Below, piece after piece: positions 15,830-27,390 of a stretch of 64,000 nt of DNA (positions are counted from its first letter, which is position 1; every line of letters starts with the position of its first letter). This stretch comes from Balaenoptera acutorostrata (Eukaryota > Chordata > Mammalia > Artiodactyla > Balaenopteridae), in assembly GCF_949987535.1 (NCBI RefSeq), contig NC_080067.1, positions 80,315,985-80,379,984 on the forward strand, given 5' to 3'. Position numbers and translations under genes: made by a program. The notes beneath the pieces are model-generated. The model was not told where the DNA came from. It worked only from the letters and a program-made list of their open reading frames with translations, and made no database searches.

Positions 15830-16360
15830 AAGTTTCTGCACAATGAGTCTTGATGGCCTCCAGTACTTTCTCTAGATTAACGCCATGCACAAAACCTTCA
15901 GAAGTGTCTCAGTTGCTACTTGGGTAAATACTAAGCTCTCACCTTGGCCCTCATGGTTTTCCGTAGCCATTAGCCCACGCCTCACCCGCAGTGAGCCTCT
16001 CATCCTCTGCCCTCTGCTTTCACTACTGAACTGCTTTCAGCCTCTCATACTTGGTTATGACCCTTTCTGCCACTGACACAGTTTTCTCTATTAACCTCCC
16101 CACCCCAATTTCAGCTGCAGCATCACTTTCTCAGAAAAGCCTATCCTGGTCTCCCTGATCAGGTCATAACCACCCTCCCCCTTGTGCCACCCTGAGTCTT
16201 GGACCACCCTGTACAGTTCTTTCCTAGCATGGTTGGCTGTTTGTAATGATCTGCTTATTAGTGTGGGAATTTGATTTGATTTCCTGCCTGTCCAGAGCCA
16301 TCTTGCTCCCCATTGTATATCAGCACTGGGCACAGTTTGGTGATCAACAGATGTCTGGAG
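15830..16360 (+). repeat. L2 LINE fragment (3' region)
   Basis: Pyrimidine-rich sequence with L2 landmarks in order: 'agaaaagcctatcc', 'tgtacagttctttcc', 'atctgcttattagtg' and 'cactgggcacag'. It is heavily diverged and has no coding capacity. Confidence 0.5.
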
Positions 16361-16584
16361 AATATAGTTAAAAGAGGGCATCCAGGCCCTATGAGTTACA
16401 CCTGAGGATGCCAAGAGAGCTTGCAGGTGGTGTAGAAGAAGCACTGCCAGGGAGTTTGAGGCTCTGTGGATAGCAGCTGTGGGACCAGAAAACTGGTCAT
16501 GTGAATTTCAAAATGGGAGGAAAGAGAGTGGATTTTGAACACAACAGATAGCTGAGTTGGATTTCAGTCCCCAGCAAATTCTAG

Positions 16585-16735
16585 AGGGTTCATAACAACT
16601 CTGCCAGGTAGGCTTGACAGGTCTTATCATTAACCCTGTGTTAACAAATGACACTGAGGCTGAGACACATTAAACACCTTGGACAAGGTCACATAGTGGA
16701 AGAGAAGATCCGGGACTCAAATTCAGACCTAAATT
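16585..16735 (-). repeat. MIR SINE fragment
   Basis: This is the reverse complement of MIR. The plus strand shows 'actgaggctgagacac', 'aaggtcacatagtgg' and 'gggactcaaattcag', the usual MIR order. Confidence 0.65.
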
Positions 16736-17361
16736 TTCTCATCTAGACTCTTGAAGGTCTGTGATTGGGTCTTAACGTATATGATACTCAAACAAAGGCT
16801 GAATGCTAATTGCACTGTTGTCGCAGTTCAGTAAGGCTGCCACCGTCATCCATAAAATAAACTGTACCCTGTTCATTAGGCTTCTCTCTGCAACCCATAT
16901 TTTCTCATGGTCCCACCAGGTCCTGGCTCATGCCAGATGCCAGGTGGCTGATAGAGGGAGAATGACTTTCTCTTGTCTGAGGGCAAACCCCCAGAGTCAA
17001 CAAATAGCTTAGATCCTGGAGGAGAAACCTGCTCAACAGGAGCTGGGGACACCGGCAGCAGGACATTGTCGGCCCCTCCCTCCCCGCTGAGCCCAACCAG
17101 GGAAGCCAGAGCAAGGCTTGTCTTCCCAGGGTCCTTTCCCCACCTCTCTGGGAATGGAGAGCTCTCAGGCTGTGTGAGGGGCTGGTACCTCCATCAGGTT
17201 TGCATCTCCTGATTCACGCCCTTCCAACTCCCAGTAACACCTGACAGCCCTTCTGACTGACTTCCTTTTTGGGTCTGGGGTTCTTGGAAAAGCATTTTAA
17301 AGTCCAGGAAGAAGGAAAATCTTTTTCTGCCTCATCTCTTCACCTGGATTAGAGAAGTTGT

Positions 17362-17445
17362 ATTGTGTACAGGAGAGAGGCTGGTATTGGAACTAAACCT
17401 GGTTTAGGTTCAAATCCTGACTGTCTCCTCAGAGCCAGCAAGCTT
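17362..17445 (+). repeat. MIR-like fragment
   Basis: A short stretch with 'ggtttaggttcaaatcctgactg' spacing resembles the 5' part of MIR. It is too short for certainty. Confidence 0.4.
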
Positions 17446-17705
17446 TTCTGTGTGCAGAATATCTGTGATTTTTTAGATAGGCAGGCATGCCCCAGGGAGG
17501 TGCATCATAATGACCAACTAAAAAGAAAAAAATATACGTATTTTATATTACCTGTGTTCTCTGAGTGATATATTTCATGCTTTCTCCTTGTCCTTGAAGA
17601 TTATAACTGGAGTAAGACACCAATGTGGACAGGATGTATGCTCTCTCTCAGGTATTTTAAAGAAGGGGAAAAAAAAGAAACAAAAAAAAGATTGAGCTAG
17701 AAATT

Positions 17706-17853
17706 CCGTAGTCTTCAACCTTGGCTGTACCTTAGAATCACCTGAGGAGTTTAAAGAAAATACTGATGTCCAGGCCCCACCCCAGACTCGGGTATTTCCT
17801 TAAACTACACCAGGTGATTGTAAAGTACAGCCTAGGAGAGGACCACCAGACTA
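17706..17853 (+). mobile_element. MER5A-like hAT-Charlie nonautonomous DNA transposon
   Basis: The order of motifs (a 'tcttcaacc...' start, 'cttagaatcacctg', 'ccaggccccacccca', 'accaggtgatt' and a 'ggaccacca' end) matches MER5A. It is ancient and diverged and encodes no protein. Confidence 0.7.
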
Positions 17854-18351
17854 GCTGACCCACTCTTTGTGGCCCTTCTGACTCTGGTTCTACGGCATAG
17901 GCTGTGAGATATGTTTTTGTAATTATACATATTTACATTCTGATCTAATGTTTTCAAACTGTTTTCACATTTCTATTTCTTGGACTTTGTCCACGCTCTG
18001 ATCCCTCCCCAGGGTTCAGACTTTCTGACAAATGAGATCATTTTTCAAGACATGGTCTCTTCTCCAGTTTTCACACAGAAGGCAATTCCCAGCACCAACC
18101 ACTGGAAAGGAATGCAATGAAGGATCTTCTGTCTGCAGCTGAGCAGGGTAAGACACACAGAGCAACAACCTCACTATTGTGGGCTTCAGCTCTAGCTGGA
18201 GTGGTTCCTGAATAGAAAAAAAGAGGTGAGTTTAAGAACAACATTATGATTTTTTTTTATATAATGGTACTGCAATAATAGTAATTTTGAACGATTTGAA
18301 ATGACTAAAAATACTATGAAAGGAAACAAAATATTTTTTACCTTGGTTAGA

Positions 18352-18917
18352 TGTACTATGTATTTGCTATCTATTGCTGAATAACAGATTACCCCAAAAC
18401 TTAGTGGCTTAAAACAACAATAATTTATTATCTCTCATGGTTTCTGTGGTCAGGAATTCAGACAGATACCAGCAAGGGCTGCTTGTCTTTGCTCTGCAGT
18501 GTCTGGGACCTCAGCTGGAAGAATCTAAGGCTGGGGACTTGAATCATTGTCTAAAGGCTTGTTTCACTCACATGTCTGGCAGTTGATGCTGGCTACTGGT
18601 GGAACATGTGGCTTCCCCATGTGGCCTGGGCTTCCTCACAACATGGTGGCTGAATTCCAAGGGTAAGTGCTCCGAGAGCAAGGAAGCCAGATGGACTCCC
18701 CACTGCCTTTATGACCTAACCTAGGAAGTCAAACAGTGTCATTTCTTCCATTTCTCCTATTGGTTGAGGCACTTACAAAGATGCGTTCTGGCTCAAGCGG
18801 AGGGAACACAGACTCCCATCTCTTTTTGAAGGAATGTCAATGTCGTATTGCAAGAAGAGCATATGGGATGGAATATGTTAGTGCAGTTATCTTTGGAAAA
18901 TGCAATCTGCACTACAT
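18352..18917 (+). repeat. MaLR/ERVL-type solo LTR, copy 1 of 4
   Basis: It starts TGTACTATGTATTTGC, contains the 'ttgctgaataacagattacc' block and ends near 'cttt(g)gaaaatgcaatctgc'. The same family recurs at 43648, 59757 and 61761, always on the plus strand. No internal retroviral sequence is adjacent. I could not assign the subfamily with confidence. Confidence 0.55.
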
Positions 18918-18964
18918 TGTTTGTCTTAATTTTCTTACTCATTTTTTTTCAGATTCCAAAAATA

Positions 18965-19440
18965 ACATGTGCTCATTGTAAGAAGAAAAATTCAATAAAA
19001 ATCCAGAATTTGTACATTAAACTAGATTTCCTCTCCCATTTTACTCACTATCTCAATCCCCCTCCCTAGAGATAACCACTATTAACAAATTGATGTGTAT
19101 TTTTCCATACAAACTATATACATATATGCACTTTTTAAAGAAGAACATTATTCTACAACTTGCTGTTTTTACTCATTATTATGTGATGAACCAAGTTTCA
19201 TGTTAGTACATATAAAAACACCTAATTCTTTCTAGTGCTGGTTGTCATAGTATGGCTGTACCATAACTTAGGTAATCAGTCTTCTATTAGTAGACAGTTA
19301 GGATGTTACAATTTTAAAAAACTATTACAAAGTAATGATGCAGTGAACATCTTTGTACTAGGTCATGTAGGGTAGTATCTTAAAAATGGAATTGTTCTGT
19401 TCAAAGGTTATGCAGTATGCTATTTCTTGATATATTAAGA
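18965..19440 (-). repeat. Old L1 (L1M-type) 3' fragment
   Basis: The 'ccctagagataaccac' block followed by 'tccatacaaac', 'caacttgctgttttta' and 'gtgaacatctttgtac' is the recurring complement of L1M 3'-region sequence. Similar text recurs near 30.9, 49.4, 59.7 and 60.5 kb. Confidence 0.5.
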
Positions 19441-19994
19441 GTGGTTTTTTGTTTGTTTACAGTTAGTATCATTTTTATAAATCTACATTAAGCAGGGTAC
19501 ACTTTTTTTCTTTGCAAATGGACAGGCTTCTCTAGCCTTAACATGAAGCAAAGAATCAAACATTTGTTCTTAGGTGTAGAAGATGCTCATAAGTTTCAAA
19601 GGGAACTTTTCATTTGTTTAGAAAATGATGAGTGACAGGAAGTAGGTGGTTATGAACAGAGGGGTTGATTTCCTTTTTTAATGTTTTTAGCTCAGGCTGA
19701 TATGGAATTGAATGTGGATTCTTCAAAGTTCACATTGACACTTTGAGAGAGGCTCATCAGAAGGTGACAGCAAACTGGAAACCAGCTTGAGGCAAAAAAA
19801 CAGTGTCATGTGTGACCCCAAAGTGAATAATAAAGATGGCACTACTACTCTCTGTACAGATGTAATACATGGACATATAGTGGATTCCAGTAATATGCCC
19901 ACCTAGCCATGCTTTGTTCACAGGTGGCTAATCTGTAATTTATCCTGGGGTTCTTTCCTCTTACAGAGATGGGTTATTAAAAACTTCTTTGCTA

Positions 19995-20345
19995 GGAATG
20001 AAGTTTTGACACATGCCACAACATGGATGAACTTTGAGGACATGAAGCTAAGTGAAATAAGCCAGACTTAAAAAGGACAAATATTATCTGATTTCACTTA
20101 TGTGAAATAGGCTTGAAGAAGCAAATTTACAGAGACAGAAAATAGATTAGAGGTTACCACTGTCTGGGAGTAGAGGGGTGCGGGGACTTATTGCTTAGGG
20201 GTACAGAGTCTCAGTTTGGGGTGATGAAAAAGTTTTGGAAATAGCGGTTATGGCTGCACCACATGGTGAATATAAATAACGCTACTGAATTGTACACTTA
20301 AAAATGGTTTAAATGGCACATTTTATGTTATATATATTTCCACAC
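19995..20345 (+). repeat. L1 3' terminal fragment
   Basis: The plus strand reads 'catggatgaactttgaggacat', 'gtgaaataagccaga', 'attagaggttacca' and 'aattgtacacttaaaaatggtt', the well-known 3' UTR order of mammalian L1M elements. It ends near the A-rich tract at 20340-20372. Confidence 0.75.
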
Positions 20346-20639
20346 CAAAAACCCCACAAAAAACAAAAAACCCTTTGCTGGAGCAGGAGAGGTTGGGGCT
20401 CTGTCACTGTTCCCATGGCTTTGCCTTCCCTTTTGTTTTTAAAAGAACAACCTCTATTTTTAGGGATTTTCACACAAAGGCTCATGTGGGCGTGGGAAGT
20501 ACTCCCAGCTGCCCTTCTGTTTCTCAGAAGCCCAGATGGAGGCCTAGCAAGTTATTTCAGGCTTAGGAAATATGCCAGATTGGAAATAGCGATAATTTAA
20601 TCTCTCTGTATGTTAATTTCTTTTTTTCCCTGCAAGCCG

Positions 20640-21800
20640 GGGACCCTGGAAACCTTAACTTCACTCCCCGCCCCTCCAAGCCGGTTCTGGGAATTGCTGA
20701 AGGTGACGAGGGTAATTCCTCCCCACACCTCAGCATGCCCGAGGGCACTTTCTTGGCAAAAGAATTCCACTTCCTGCGAGTCTGAGGGTCACCTGGTCGC
20801 GTGGCCGCTGCACTTTGGCATCCCCGGAGCGCAGTCACGGTCTCCTGTTCAGACGCTTCTGCACCTGTCTAGGGGGCTGCGGACCAGTGGGAGCCGCGGG
20901 CTCCCCCGCTCCCCAGCCTTTCTCACTCCTGCGTGCTGTGTGACGCGCAGGTCCTTAGAAGCAACTGCAGTGAGTAGGCTCGCGTCCTGTCCCCCTAATC
21001 CCAGGGCTGGGCACCTCAGCGGGGGTGCGGTGAGCGAGCTGTCGAGGGCGGTGGAGGCAGTGGCTGTTACGTTTGAGAGCATGCGGACCCTCCCCCTAGT
21101 CCACCCCCGCACCCTCACCCCCGCCCCCGCCCAGTCCCTTCCCACCCGTGTTAAGATTGCTGTTCCCTTCTTCTGGGAGCCCTCCTGGGCGGCGGCGGGT
21201 GCACGGGCACCACCCTTGGGGAGGGGAAGTGTCTGCAGCCCCGTCCTTCTCCACCTGGACCCGAGAGTCGTGGCCCAGGTGCCCGAGCCCGGGCGGGATG
21301 CCTCGTCAGCGGGACAGCTGGGACCCGCGCAGCGCACACCTGGTCAGCCACGTGGCGGCGGGGCGGGGACTGGGCGGGCCCAGCGCTAGGAGCGGGCGTC
21401 CCGGGAACCGGTGAGGGCGGACGCCAAGCGGCTGGTGGGTGGGCATGTGCAGGGTGGTCTCGGGGCGGCTCCTCTCCTCGGGGAGCTCTGTCCTGTAGTC
21501 AGGGGGCCGGCTTGGGTCACCTTTGCCCGCCTGCTCAGGTAGACCCCCTCGCCGTCCCCTGGCGCGTCTACACACGGCCACTGGGACACGAGCCTCCCGC
21601 CGGGCCCAGGGGTTCCTGAGAACTCGGTACGGGCGGGGCCGAGGCTGGAGGGGGCGTGCGCTGCGTTGTATGGGGTTCCCGTAAGTAGGGGTGCCTGAGG
21701 GACGCGGGTCCCAGCGCTGACTCAGACGCGAAGGGTCGGTGCTGCGGCTCCGGAGCGGGTCTTGGTAAGTCTTTCACCACCTGCAACCGGTCCTAGTGAG
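20640..21800. promoter_or_regulatory. SLC12A8: CpG-rich promoter region of SLC12A8
   Basis: This is a sharply GC- and CpG-rich block in an otherwise AT-rich setting, 0.4-1.6 kb upstream of the SLC12A8 start codon. GC boxes are visible at 21361-21368 and 21372-21379, and an E-box CACGTG at 21349-21354. No TATA box stands out, as usual for CpG-island promoters. Several consensus donors lie in or just after it: GTGAGG at 21411, GTAAGT at 21681 and GTAAGT at 21765. The non-coding first exon could end at any of these. The long open frames here (20610-21389 and its minus-strand shadows) result from the low stop-codon frequency in GC-rich DNA. Confidence 0.7.
21365..21410 (+). other. Candidate non-coding first exon 3' border, SLC12A8
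   Basis: AACCG followed by GTGAGG at 21411 lies directly downstream of paired GC boxes, and the CpG-dense core is immediately upstream. Donors after 21680 or 21764 (both GTAAGT) are stronger matches, so this border is only one option. Confidence 0.25.
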
Positions 21801-22164
21801 CCGATGGTGCCCTTGCCCTGGACAAAGGGGTTCACGAGGATGGAGAGGAGTGTAAAACTGTCCTCAGGGGCTGGGCAGCTAGGCAGTTGGCTCTGACCCC
21901 CGTATTGAAGGAGCTCGGGGAGAAACAGAGAGCTGCAGGCAGCGGTGGCTTTCAAAGAACAGCAACATTTGAGCACAGGGAGGCTCTGAAGAATGGGTGG
22001 GATCTATCTGGGTACCAAAGAGGGAAGGAGGTGTTTCCAGATGAGGCAGAACAAGGTAAGGTCCCTCCCTCAGCCAGGGCCTTGTCTGGTATAGAGGAAG
22101 GATGGGCCATAAGGATCCAGGGAAGGAGGAGCCAGCCTGACCCAGAATCCTGTTTACCTTCCAG

Positions 22165-22259
22165 AGGGGTCTCCCCACCCAGACTACCAGGACCCCCCTT
22201 TCCGGAGAATGGCCCAGATGTCTCAAGTGCAGGAACTCTTCCATGAGGCAGCCCAGCAG
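22165..22259 (+). CDS. SLC12A8: SLC12A8 first coding exon (coding part 22209-22259)
   Basis: The ATG at 22209 opens 17 codons reading MAQMSQVQELFHEAAQQ, followed by a GTAGGC donor at 22260. Human SLC12A8 begins MTQMSQVQELFHEAAQQ, so this is its N-terminus with one substitution at position 2. The exon ends in phase 0 and joins directly to the exon at 40730. The 5' border at 22165 rests on a pyrimidine-rich acceptor (TGTTTACCTTCCAG) and is tentative. The bases from 22165 to 22208 would be 5' UTR. No ATG lies between that acceptor and the start. This cytosolic segment precedes the first membrane helix. Confidence 0.9.
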
Positions 22260-23589
22260 GTAGGCCTGGGCGGTGTGGGGGTCATGAGCAAAGGTCACCA
22301 GGCAGGAAGCTGAATGGAAACATTACAGTGCACTATTTTAAAAGTAATGATCTCAGAAGTTTATTTTGGTATGCCAGCTTAATCGAGAAGATGTTACAGC
22401 CAATTCCTAACCATCTGTGCGCAAAAAATCTTCTTTGGTATTTGTAGTGGATTTTGAATCCTGGACACTCCTCTTCCCACCCCGTCCCACCCATGGAGGT
22501 TTTCCATGAACAGAGTGAGGACTCAGATAGTATGAACTCCTGTTAATATTGAATCAAACCAATGTAAGTAGGTAATTCTATTTCTGAAAAACTCATATAT
22601 GCTGAAGCCAAATAGATTTCTGGATTCTGTGATATCTGCAGGTTTCGTTTTTTCTTTCTTTCTTTATCCTCTCCCTGCTGATCATTAGCTATAGTAAATA
22701 TTCAATGTAGGTATGGAATTGAAGTGGCTGCCCCTTAAAAACAAACCAACCAACCATACTTAGGCATTTATCAGGAAGCTACTTGCACCCAGGGCCTTTG
22801 CTCTGTAATGATCACTCAACCATGAGGTTTTTACTGTCCCTTGGATTTCTCTCATCTTTATAGAGAGGGGTAGGAGGGTTTTCTGGCATTATAACAGGGG
22901 GGAATGAGCCCCCCAGAGGGAGAGAGAATCAACTCATAGCCTCACACAATAGCAAGAGAGCAGGGTCCAACACCCGGGAGTCCTGAGCCAAAGGGCAGAG
23001 GCTAGTGAGGCAGATGGGGTTCGGGGTTGGTGGGGGAATCCAAACTGGCTAGTTACCCCCTCTTCACGTACATGGGTACACGTGAAAAAGGCAGCATGGC
23101 GGCTGGCAGGTGGCAAGTGCTCAGCAAAAGGTACTGCTCCCCTTCACCCTGGCAGGCCCACAGCTGTATCCTTCATCCTGTACTGAGCTCCTTGTATCCA
23201 GCCCCTGAAGTATTCAATCTGCTTAGGAATGAGTGACTAGAGGCCTGGAGTAGCTCCTCAGAGATATTTCAGAACTCTTGCCCAGGGCTGTTTGCTCCTG
23301 GATGAAAAGGCCGGTGGCCAAGTTTTGAATGTGGTCAAGGACCCTTAGAGAACCTTGATTTATTTACTTTATTTTATTTAAAAAATTTATTTAGCTTGAC
23401 CAGTCTCATATCATACCGGCAATGCATTTTCTTTGTGTTTGCAAGACTGTACATGAGTGTTTATGCCCCTAACATGTATTTGTGGACTACTTCCTAAATA
23501 ATGGGTACTGTGTTAGGCATGAAAAAGGTAATCAGATGGAAAACGTGAGGCACTTGTCTCCAGGGATTCCAAAATGAGAGCGCTTGTTT

Positions 23590-23930
23590 CATCTCTGTGA
23601 GAGGGATCTGTTAAGGCTCAGCTGTGATCCTCTTTCTGTTTAAAACCTTCAATGGCTCCCCGTGTCCACCACTCAGAGTTCAAACTCCTTAGGCTAGGTC
23701 CTGCACAGTCTGGCCCAGCCTGAGTTTCGAGCCTGGTCCCCTGCATCTTACTCCTTTTACCCCACCTTCTAGACAAAGGTCACCATTCCCGAGGCTCTGT
23801 GCTTGTGTCTTTCCCCTATGCTGGTCTTTGCTGATACTTCTCTCTCAGCTGATTTGTCACTGGAACCCTCCAAGTACCTAAGGCAGTGCCTGGCAGTCAA
23901 GTGGTCAGTAAATGTTAGTGCAAGCTAAAT
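23590..23930 (+). repeat. L2 LINE 3' fragment
   Basis: The order 'aaaaccttcaatggctccc', 'gttcaaactccttagg', 'cacagtctggccc', 'cctggcagtcaa' and 'gtaaatgtta' matches the L2 3' region. Confidence 0.75.
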
Positions 23931-23964
23931 TGCTATGAGTGTCTTAAGAGACAGTTGATTTTTA

Positions 23965-24104
23965 TTTTAAAAAATTTTTATTTATATATTTTGGCCGCAC
24001 CATGCGGCATGCAGGATCTTAGTTCCCCGACCAGGGATCGAACCCATGCCCCCTGAAGTGGAAGCGCGGAGTCTTAACCACTGAACAGCCAGGGAAGTCC
24101 CGAG
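23965..24104 (-). mobile_element. CHR-type SINE, short form
   Basis: The plus strand shows the complement of a tRNA-derived SINE: 'accagggatcgaaccc', 'gtcttaaccactg', ending 'agggaagtcc'. A 12-bp TSD (AGTTGATTTTTA) lies at 23953-23964 and 24105-24116. It lacks the longer body of the ~290-bp copies, so it belongs to the shorter CHR-2-like class. Confidence 0.85.
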
Positions 24105-24299
24105 AGTTGATTTTTAAAGTGATGGATGTAAAGGCCTGTGCGTCACCTCCCTCTCCATCTCCCTCTCCCTCAATCTCTGAACATTGAGGGATTAGACAGT
24201 GTTCTATGCCATGGCCTTTGCTGTTCATTATCTAGACATCTTTGAGATCTATCCCTTTGTCTCCCTTGCACTGTCTTGTCCAAGGTATTACATCTTAAT

Positions 24300-24685
24300 T
24301 GAATTGTTCATACCTTCCTAACTTCTTTCCTCACATCTCTTCTAAAGTGATCCCTTTTTAAAGCATAAGTCTGTGCATTTGCCTCCTCTGCTTAAAGCTT
24401 TTCAGTGGCTTCTCACTGCCTTTAGAATTCAGTTCCGACTCCTTGCCCTGGCCCCCACAGTCCCCTGTGATCTGACTGGCTTCCCCTGCTCCCTCTGGCA
24501 GCATGCTCTGTCACTGCACCTGCCGTGTGGCATTGAAGTAAGCTGTTTCTTTCCTGTCTTCCTTGAGGCTGTGAACTCCTGAAGTTCAGGGGCATGTCTT
24601 ATTCATTTTTGTGTCCTCAGTCCCTGCCCTTAGTGCTCAGCATATGGAAGATGCTCAGTCAGTGCTGGCTCTGCTTAACGGAACT
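24300..24685 (+). repeat. L2 LINE 3' fragment
   Basis: 'gcttttcagtggcttctcactgcc' is followed by 'cagttccgactccttg', 'gaggctgtgaactcctgaag', 'gtcttattcatttttgtgtcc' and 'cagtgctgg', the L2 3' end in order. Confidence 0.75.
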
Positions 24686-24794
24686 CACCTGGTCAGGGAT
24701 TGGGGGAGCTGCTCTTTGTATTACGTCTTGGAAGTATCAGTGGTAAAGTTGGGAAGCACATCCCTGAGGCTGAGAGGGTAAGACAATGATAATA

Positions 24795-24960
24795 ACTACC
24801 ACCTTATTACGGGCTGAACATTTACTATGCATTATCTTGTTTAGTCTTCACAACAACATTCTGAAGTAGATATGATTATTTTGGTTGACAGATGAAAAAT
24901 CGGGGTACTTTGAACCCAGGCATAGTTATTGCCAAGGTCCGGGTTTTAATCCTTTCTGCT
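24795..24960 (-). repeat. MIR SINE fragment
   Basis: The plus strand reads the MIR complement: 'tactatgcattatcttgttta', 'cttcacaacaac', 'gaagtagatatgattatt' and 'acagatgaaaaat'. Confidence 0.65.
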
Positions 24961-25363
24961 TTATGCCTCCTGCCCCAGTGGCCCGAGCAAAGCCTGTATG
25001 GGAACAGATAGCAGGCTGGATGGCTGATATGTTTGAAGTGGCTGGCCCTCTAGAAGTTTCCCATGAACTTTTTCTCCCTTTACTCCAGGTCTGGGAGGCA
25101 GGAATTCTGCTAAGAGCTTTGAGGCCTGAAGAGCACGGGTCTAAGAAGGCAGTGCCCAGTGGGAAGACAGGCTGGGTGGGTGGCGGGGGGGGGTGTTACC
25201 CTAAACCCTTCAGTTCAGATCTGCTCTTCTCTTGATCACTGTGACTGGAAAGTAGCTCTCAGGAGATTTGGCAGGAGTGGGGATGCTTGTGAGTTAGGTG
25301 GAGGGGTGAATGAATGGATTCTTGGTTTGGCTTTACTCATCTCAGGACCAGATGGGGTAGTTC

Positions 25364-25381
25364 TGTGTGTGTGTGTGTGTT
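25364..25381 (+). repeat. (TG)n microsatellite, short
   Basis: About nine TG units. Confidence 0.9.
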
Positions 25382-25417
25382 GGTCAAGGGGACCAAATGA
25401 GAAGAGGCTGTAGATCT

Positions 25418-25645
25418 GAGAGTTGATGGTGCTGCCTGGGTTCAAGTACTGGCTCTAACCCTTTGTGACTTTGGGCAAGTTACTTCACCTGGCTAAGGCT
25501 TCGTATCCTCACCTATAAAACGACTACAGTAATAGAACGTACCTTAGAGAATTATGAAGATTAACAGAGATAATTCATGTAAATGTTTAGTGTAGCGCTC
25601 AGTTCATAGGAAGCAGTCTGTAAATGTTGGCTAATAATAAAACTA
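25418..25645 (+). repeat. MIR SINE, near full length
   Basis: 'gcctgggttcaagtactggctc', 'tttgggcaagttacttcacc', 'tcacctataaaacg' and 'taaatgttggctaataat' follow the MIR consensus from near the start to the 3' end. Confidence 0.8.
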
Positions 25646-25903
25646 ATGCGGGGAGTATGTATTTGGTCCACGAGGTGGTGAGATGGATGATCAGAGGGTT
25701 CAGTTGGCAAATGAATGCATGACTCAGCACAGCAAAGTCAGGTAAAAAACCTAAGGCAGGAGTCCCAAGTCCGGAATGATCCCCTTGGCCAAAACCAGAG
25801 TGTGGCACATTGTGCAAGACACTATGGACAATGTGGGGTGGGCAGTCCATTGAGGAAGATGGGGTGCTTTCTGGGCCTAGATGGGTCTGGAGCAGTTTGG
25901 GAA

Positions 25904-25929
25904 TGTGTGTGTGTGTGTGTGTGTGTGTA
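25904..25929 (+). repeat. (TG)n microsatellite
   Basis: About 12-13 TG units ending in TATTTG. Confidence 0.9.
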
Positions 25930-26009
25930 TTTGAGGACCTGTTGAACTTGTGGAGGTACGAGTCTTGTTCCAGGAGCCTCTGTCCCCAGGCACTTCATTG
26001 ATGTGCAGT

Positions 26010-26245
26010 GTGGTTGGGTGGTGGACTTGAACCTGGAAACCTGGGTTCCGAATTCTGACTGTGCCACTAGATGTGCTGGGCCCTTGGGCAAGTTACCCTT
26101 GGGCTTGCAGTCTGTTTCTACAACTGCGAGATGGGGTGAGCGTACCTGGTTTTCAGGGTTCTTATGCCATATGCAGAAGGATCTGGCCCAGTGCCTGTCA
26201 CATGGTGAGCACTAAATACAATGCATGTTCAGTGATTGGATGAAG
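26010..26245 (+). repeat. MIR SINE
   Basis: 'ctgggttccgaattctgactg', 'ttgggcaagttaccc', 'cagtgcctgtcacatggtgagc' and the following bases match MIR order, with a diverged middle. Confidence 0.65.
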
Positions 26246-27254
26246 CAGATTTCACATTGAAACCCAGTCGAGTAGGCTGTTTGTGAAACATGGGGCTGGA
26301 AAGCTAAGGAGCAGCTGGTGACAGAGGGAGGTGAATGGAAGGCTAACGACCTTCGATTCCATGCGTGTCTCCATCAGTCGCTGGACAGAGAGGACTGTGA
26401 CAGGCACAGTGTGTCAGGAAGATGAAGCTGGCAGGAGAAAGCAGGTGGCTGGAGACAGGGAGAGATGGAAAGTAGACGTCTGTGCGAGGTCTGAAGTCCA
26501 GCAGGATCCAGCGCTCTTAGCGTGGGAAATGGGGAAAAGTCAGCTCAGTGTACCAGGTATTTATTGAGTGCCTGGTCTTGCCAGGATTTCCAGCTAGTGT
26601 TGCAGATATTAAAACAGAACCCTCTTAATAACGGTGGAATAAGGGATGGCTTCCACTAATCTGATGTGCTATTTACCTTCTCTCAGGGTTGGACAGTCTC
26701 CAGAAAAAGTTAAAGGGAAGCAGTGTCATGCTGTGGTCCGAGAGTGGGTCACCCAAAGCCTCAGATTAGCTGGTGCAACTCATATTCTTTCTTCTTTATC
26801 TGGCTGGAGACTTGAGCTCCAGCAGGAGTGGGTCTGTGAGGACCCTTTTCTAGGAAGTCTGTGGGATAGCTTCAGGCTGGCCTGAGCTAATCGCCCTAGA
26901 AACAAGCCTGATGCAGACCCAGCTGTGGCCTCTGGTCCACGTTTGAGCCAGGGTGCGAGCCGCCTCTGACCCTGCACCACGACTCCGCTCCGCCAGACTC
27001 CCTGCCTTGCCTTTCCCTTCTCTGTGCTCTCCTTTGCTCTTTCCCTGTCTTCCCCCTCCTCAGTTCAGTGGCTTAACCTAGGTTAGCTCAGCGTGGCAAG
27101 AGAAAGAAAGAGAGTCTGGTCGAGTTGTGAGGCTGAGTGGCACCAGCAAGAGAGGCAGAAGGAAGCGAACATGTTAAGAGACAGAGGGGGTACAAATTAT
27201 TGCAGCGAATAACTCTCAAACTCAAAAGAAGAAAGAGACAGAGTGGTCCTTAGA

Positions 27255-27390
27255 GATCCTCTGGTCCAGGCCCCTTGCTTAGCTTGTCAGAAAAGAAGCC
27301 TAGAGATGTTTAATGACTTGCCCAAAGATACATACAAAGAGTGGCAGACCCTGGTGGGACCCAAGCCCATGACCCCCTGACCCCATAATA
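27255..27390 (-). repeat. MIR-like fragment
   Basis: 'tgacttgcccaaagatacat' and 'gtggcagaccctgg' on the plus strand are the diverged complement of the MIR core and 5' part. Confidence 0.5.

Larger units (their letters stand above)
11651..20640. other. Intergenic region ZNF148-SLC12A8
   Basis: About 9 kb separates the ZNF148 3' end from the SLC12A8 promoter region. The part from 11.65 to 14.15 kb shows no recognisable repeat or gene. The rest carries old MIR, L2, MER5A, LTR and L1 fragments, listed separately. No open frame with a recognisable domain was seen on either strand. Confidence 0.7.

Noticed and set aside
20610..21389. 259-codon open frame in the CpG island, with a long minus-strand partner (20849-21337)
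   Set aside because: The block is GC-rich, so stop codons are rare in all frames. The translation is low-complexity Pro/Arg/Ala-rich with no domain, and both strands are open, which is typical of a CpG island rather than a gene.
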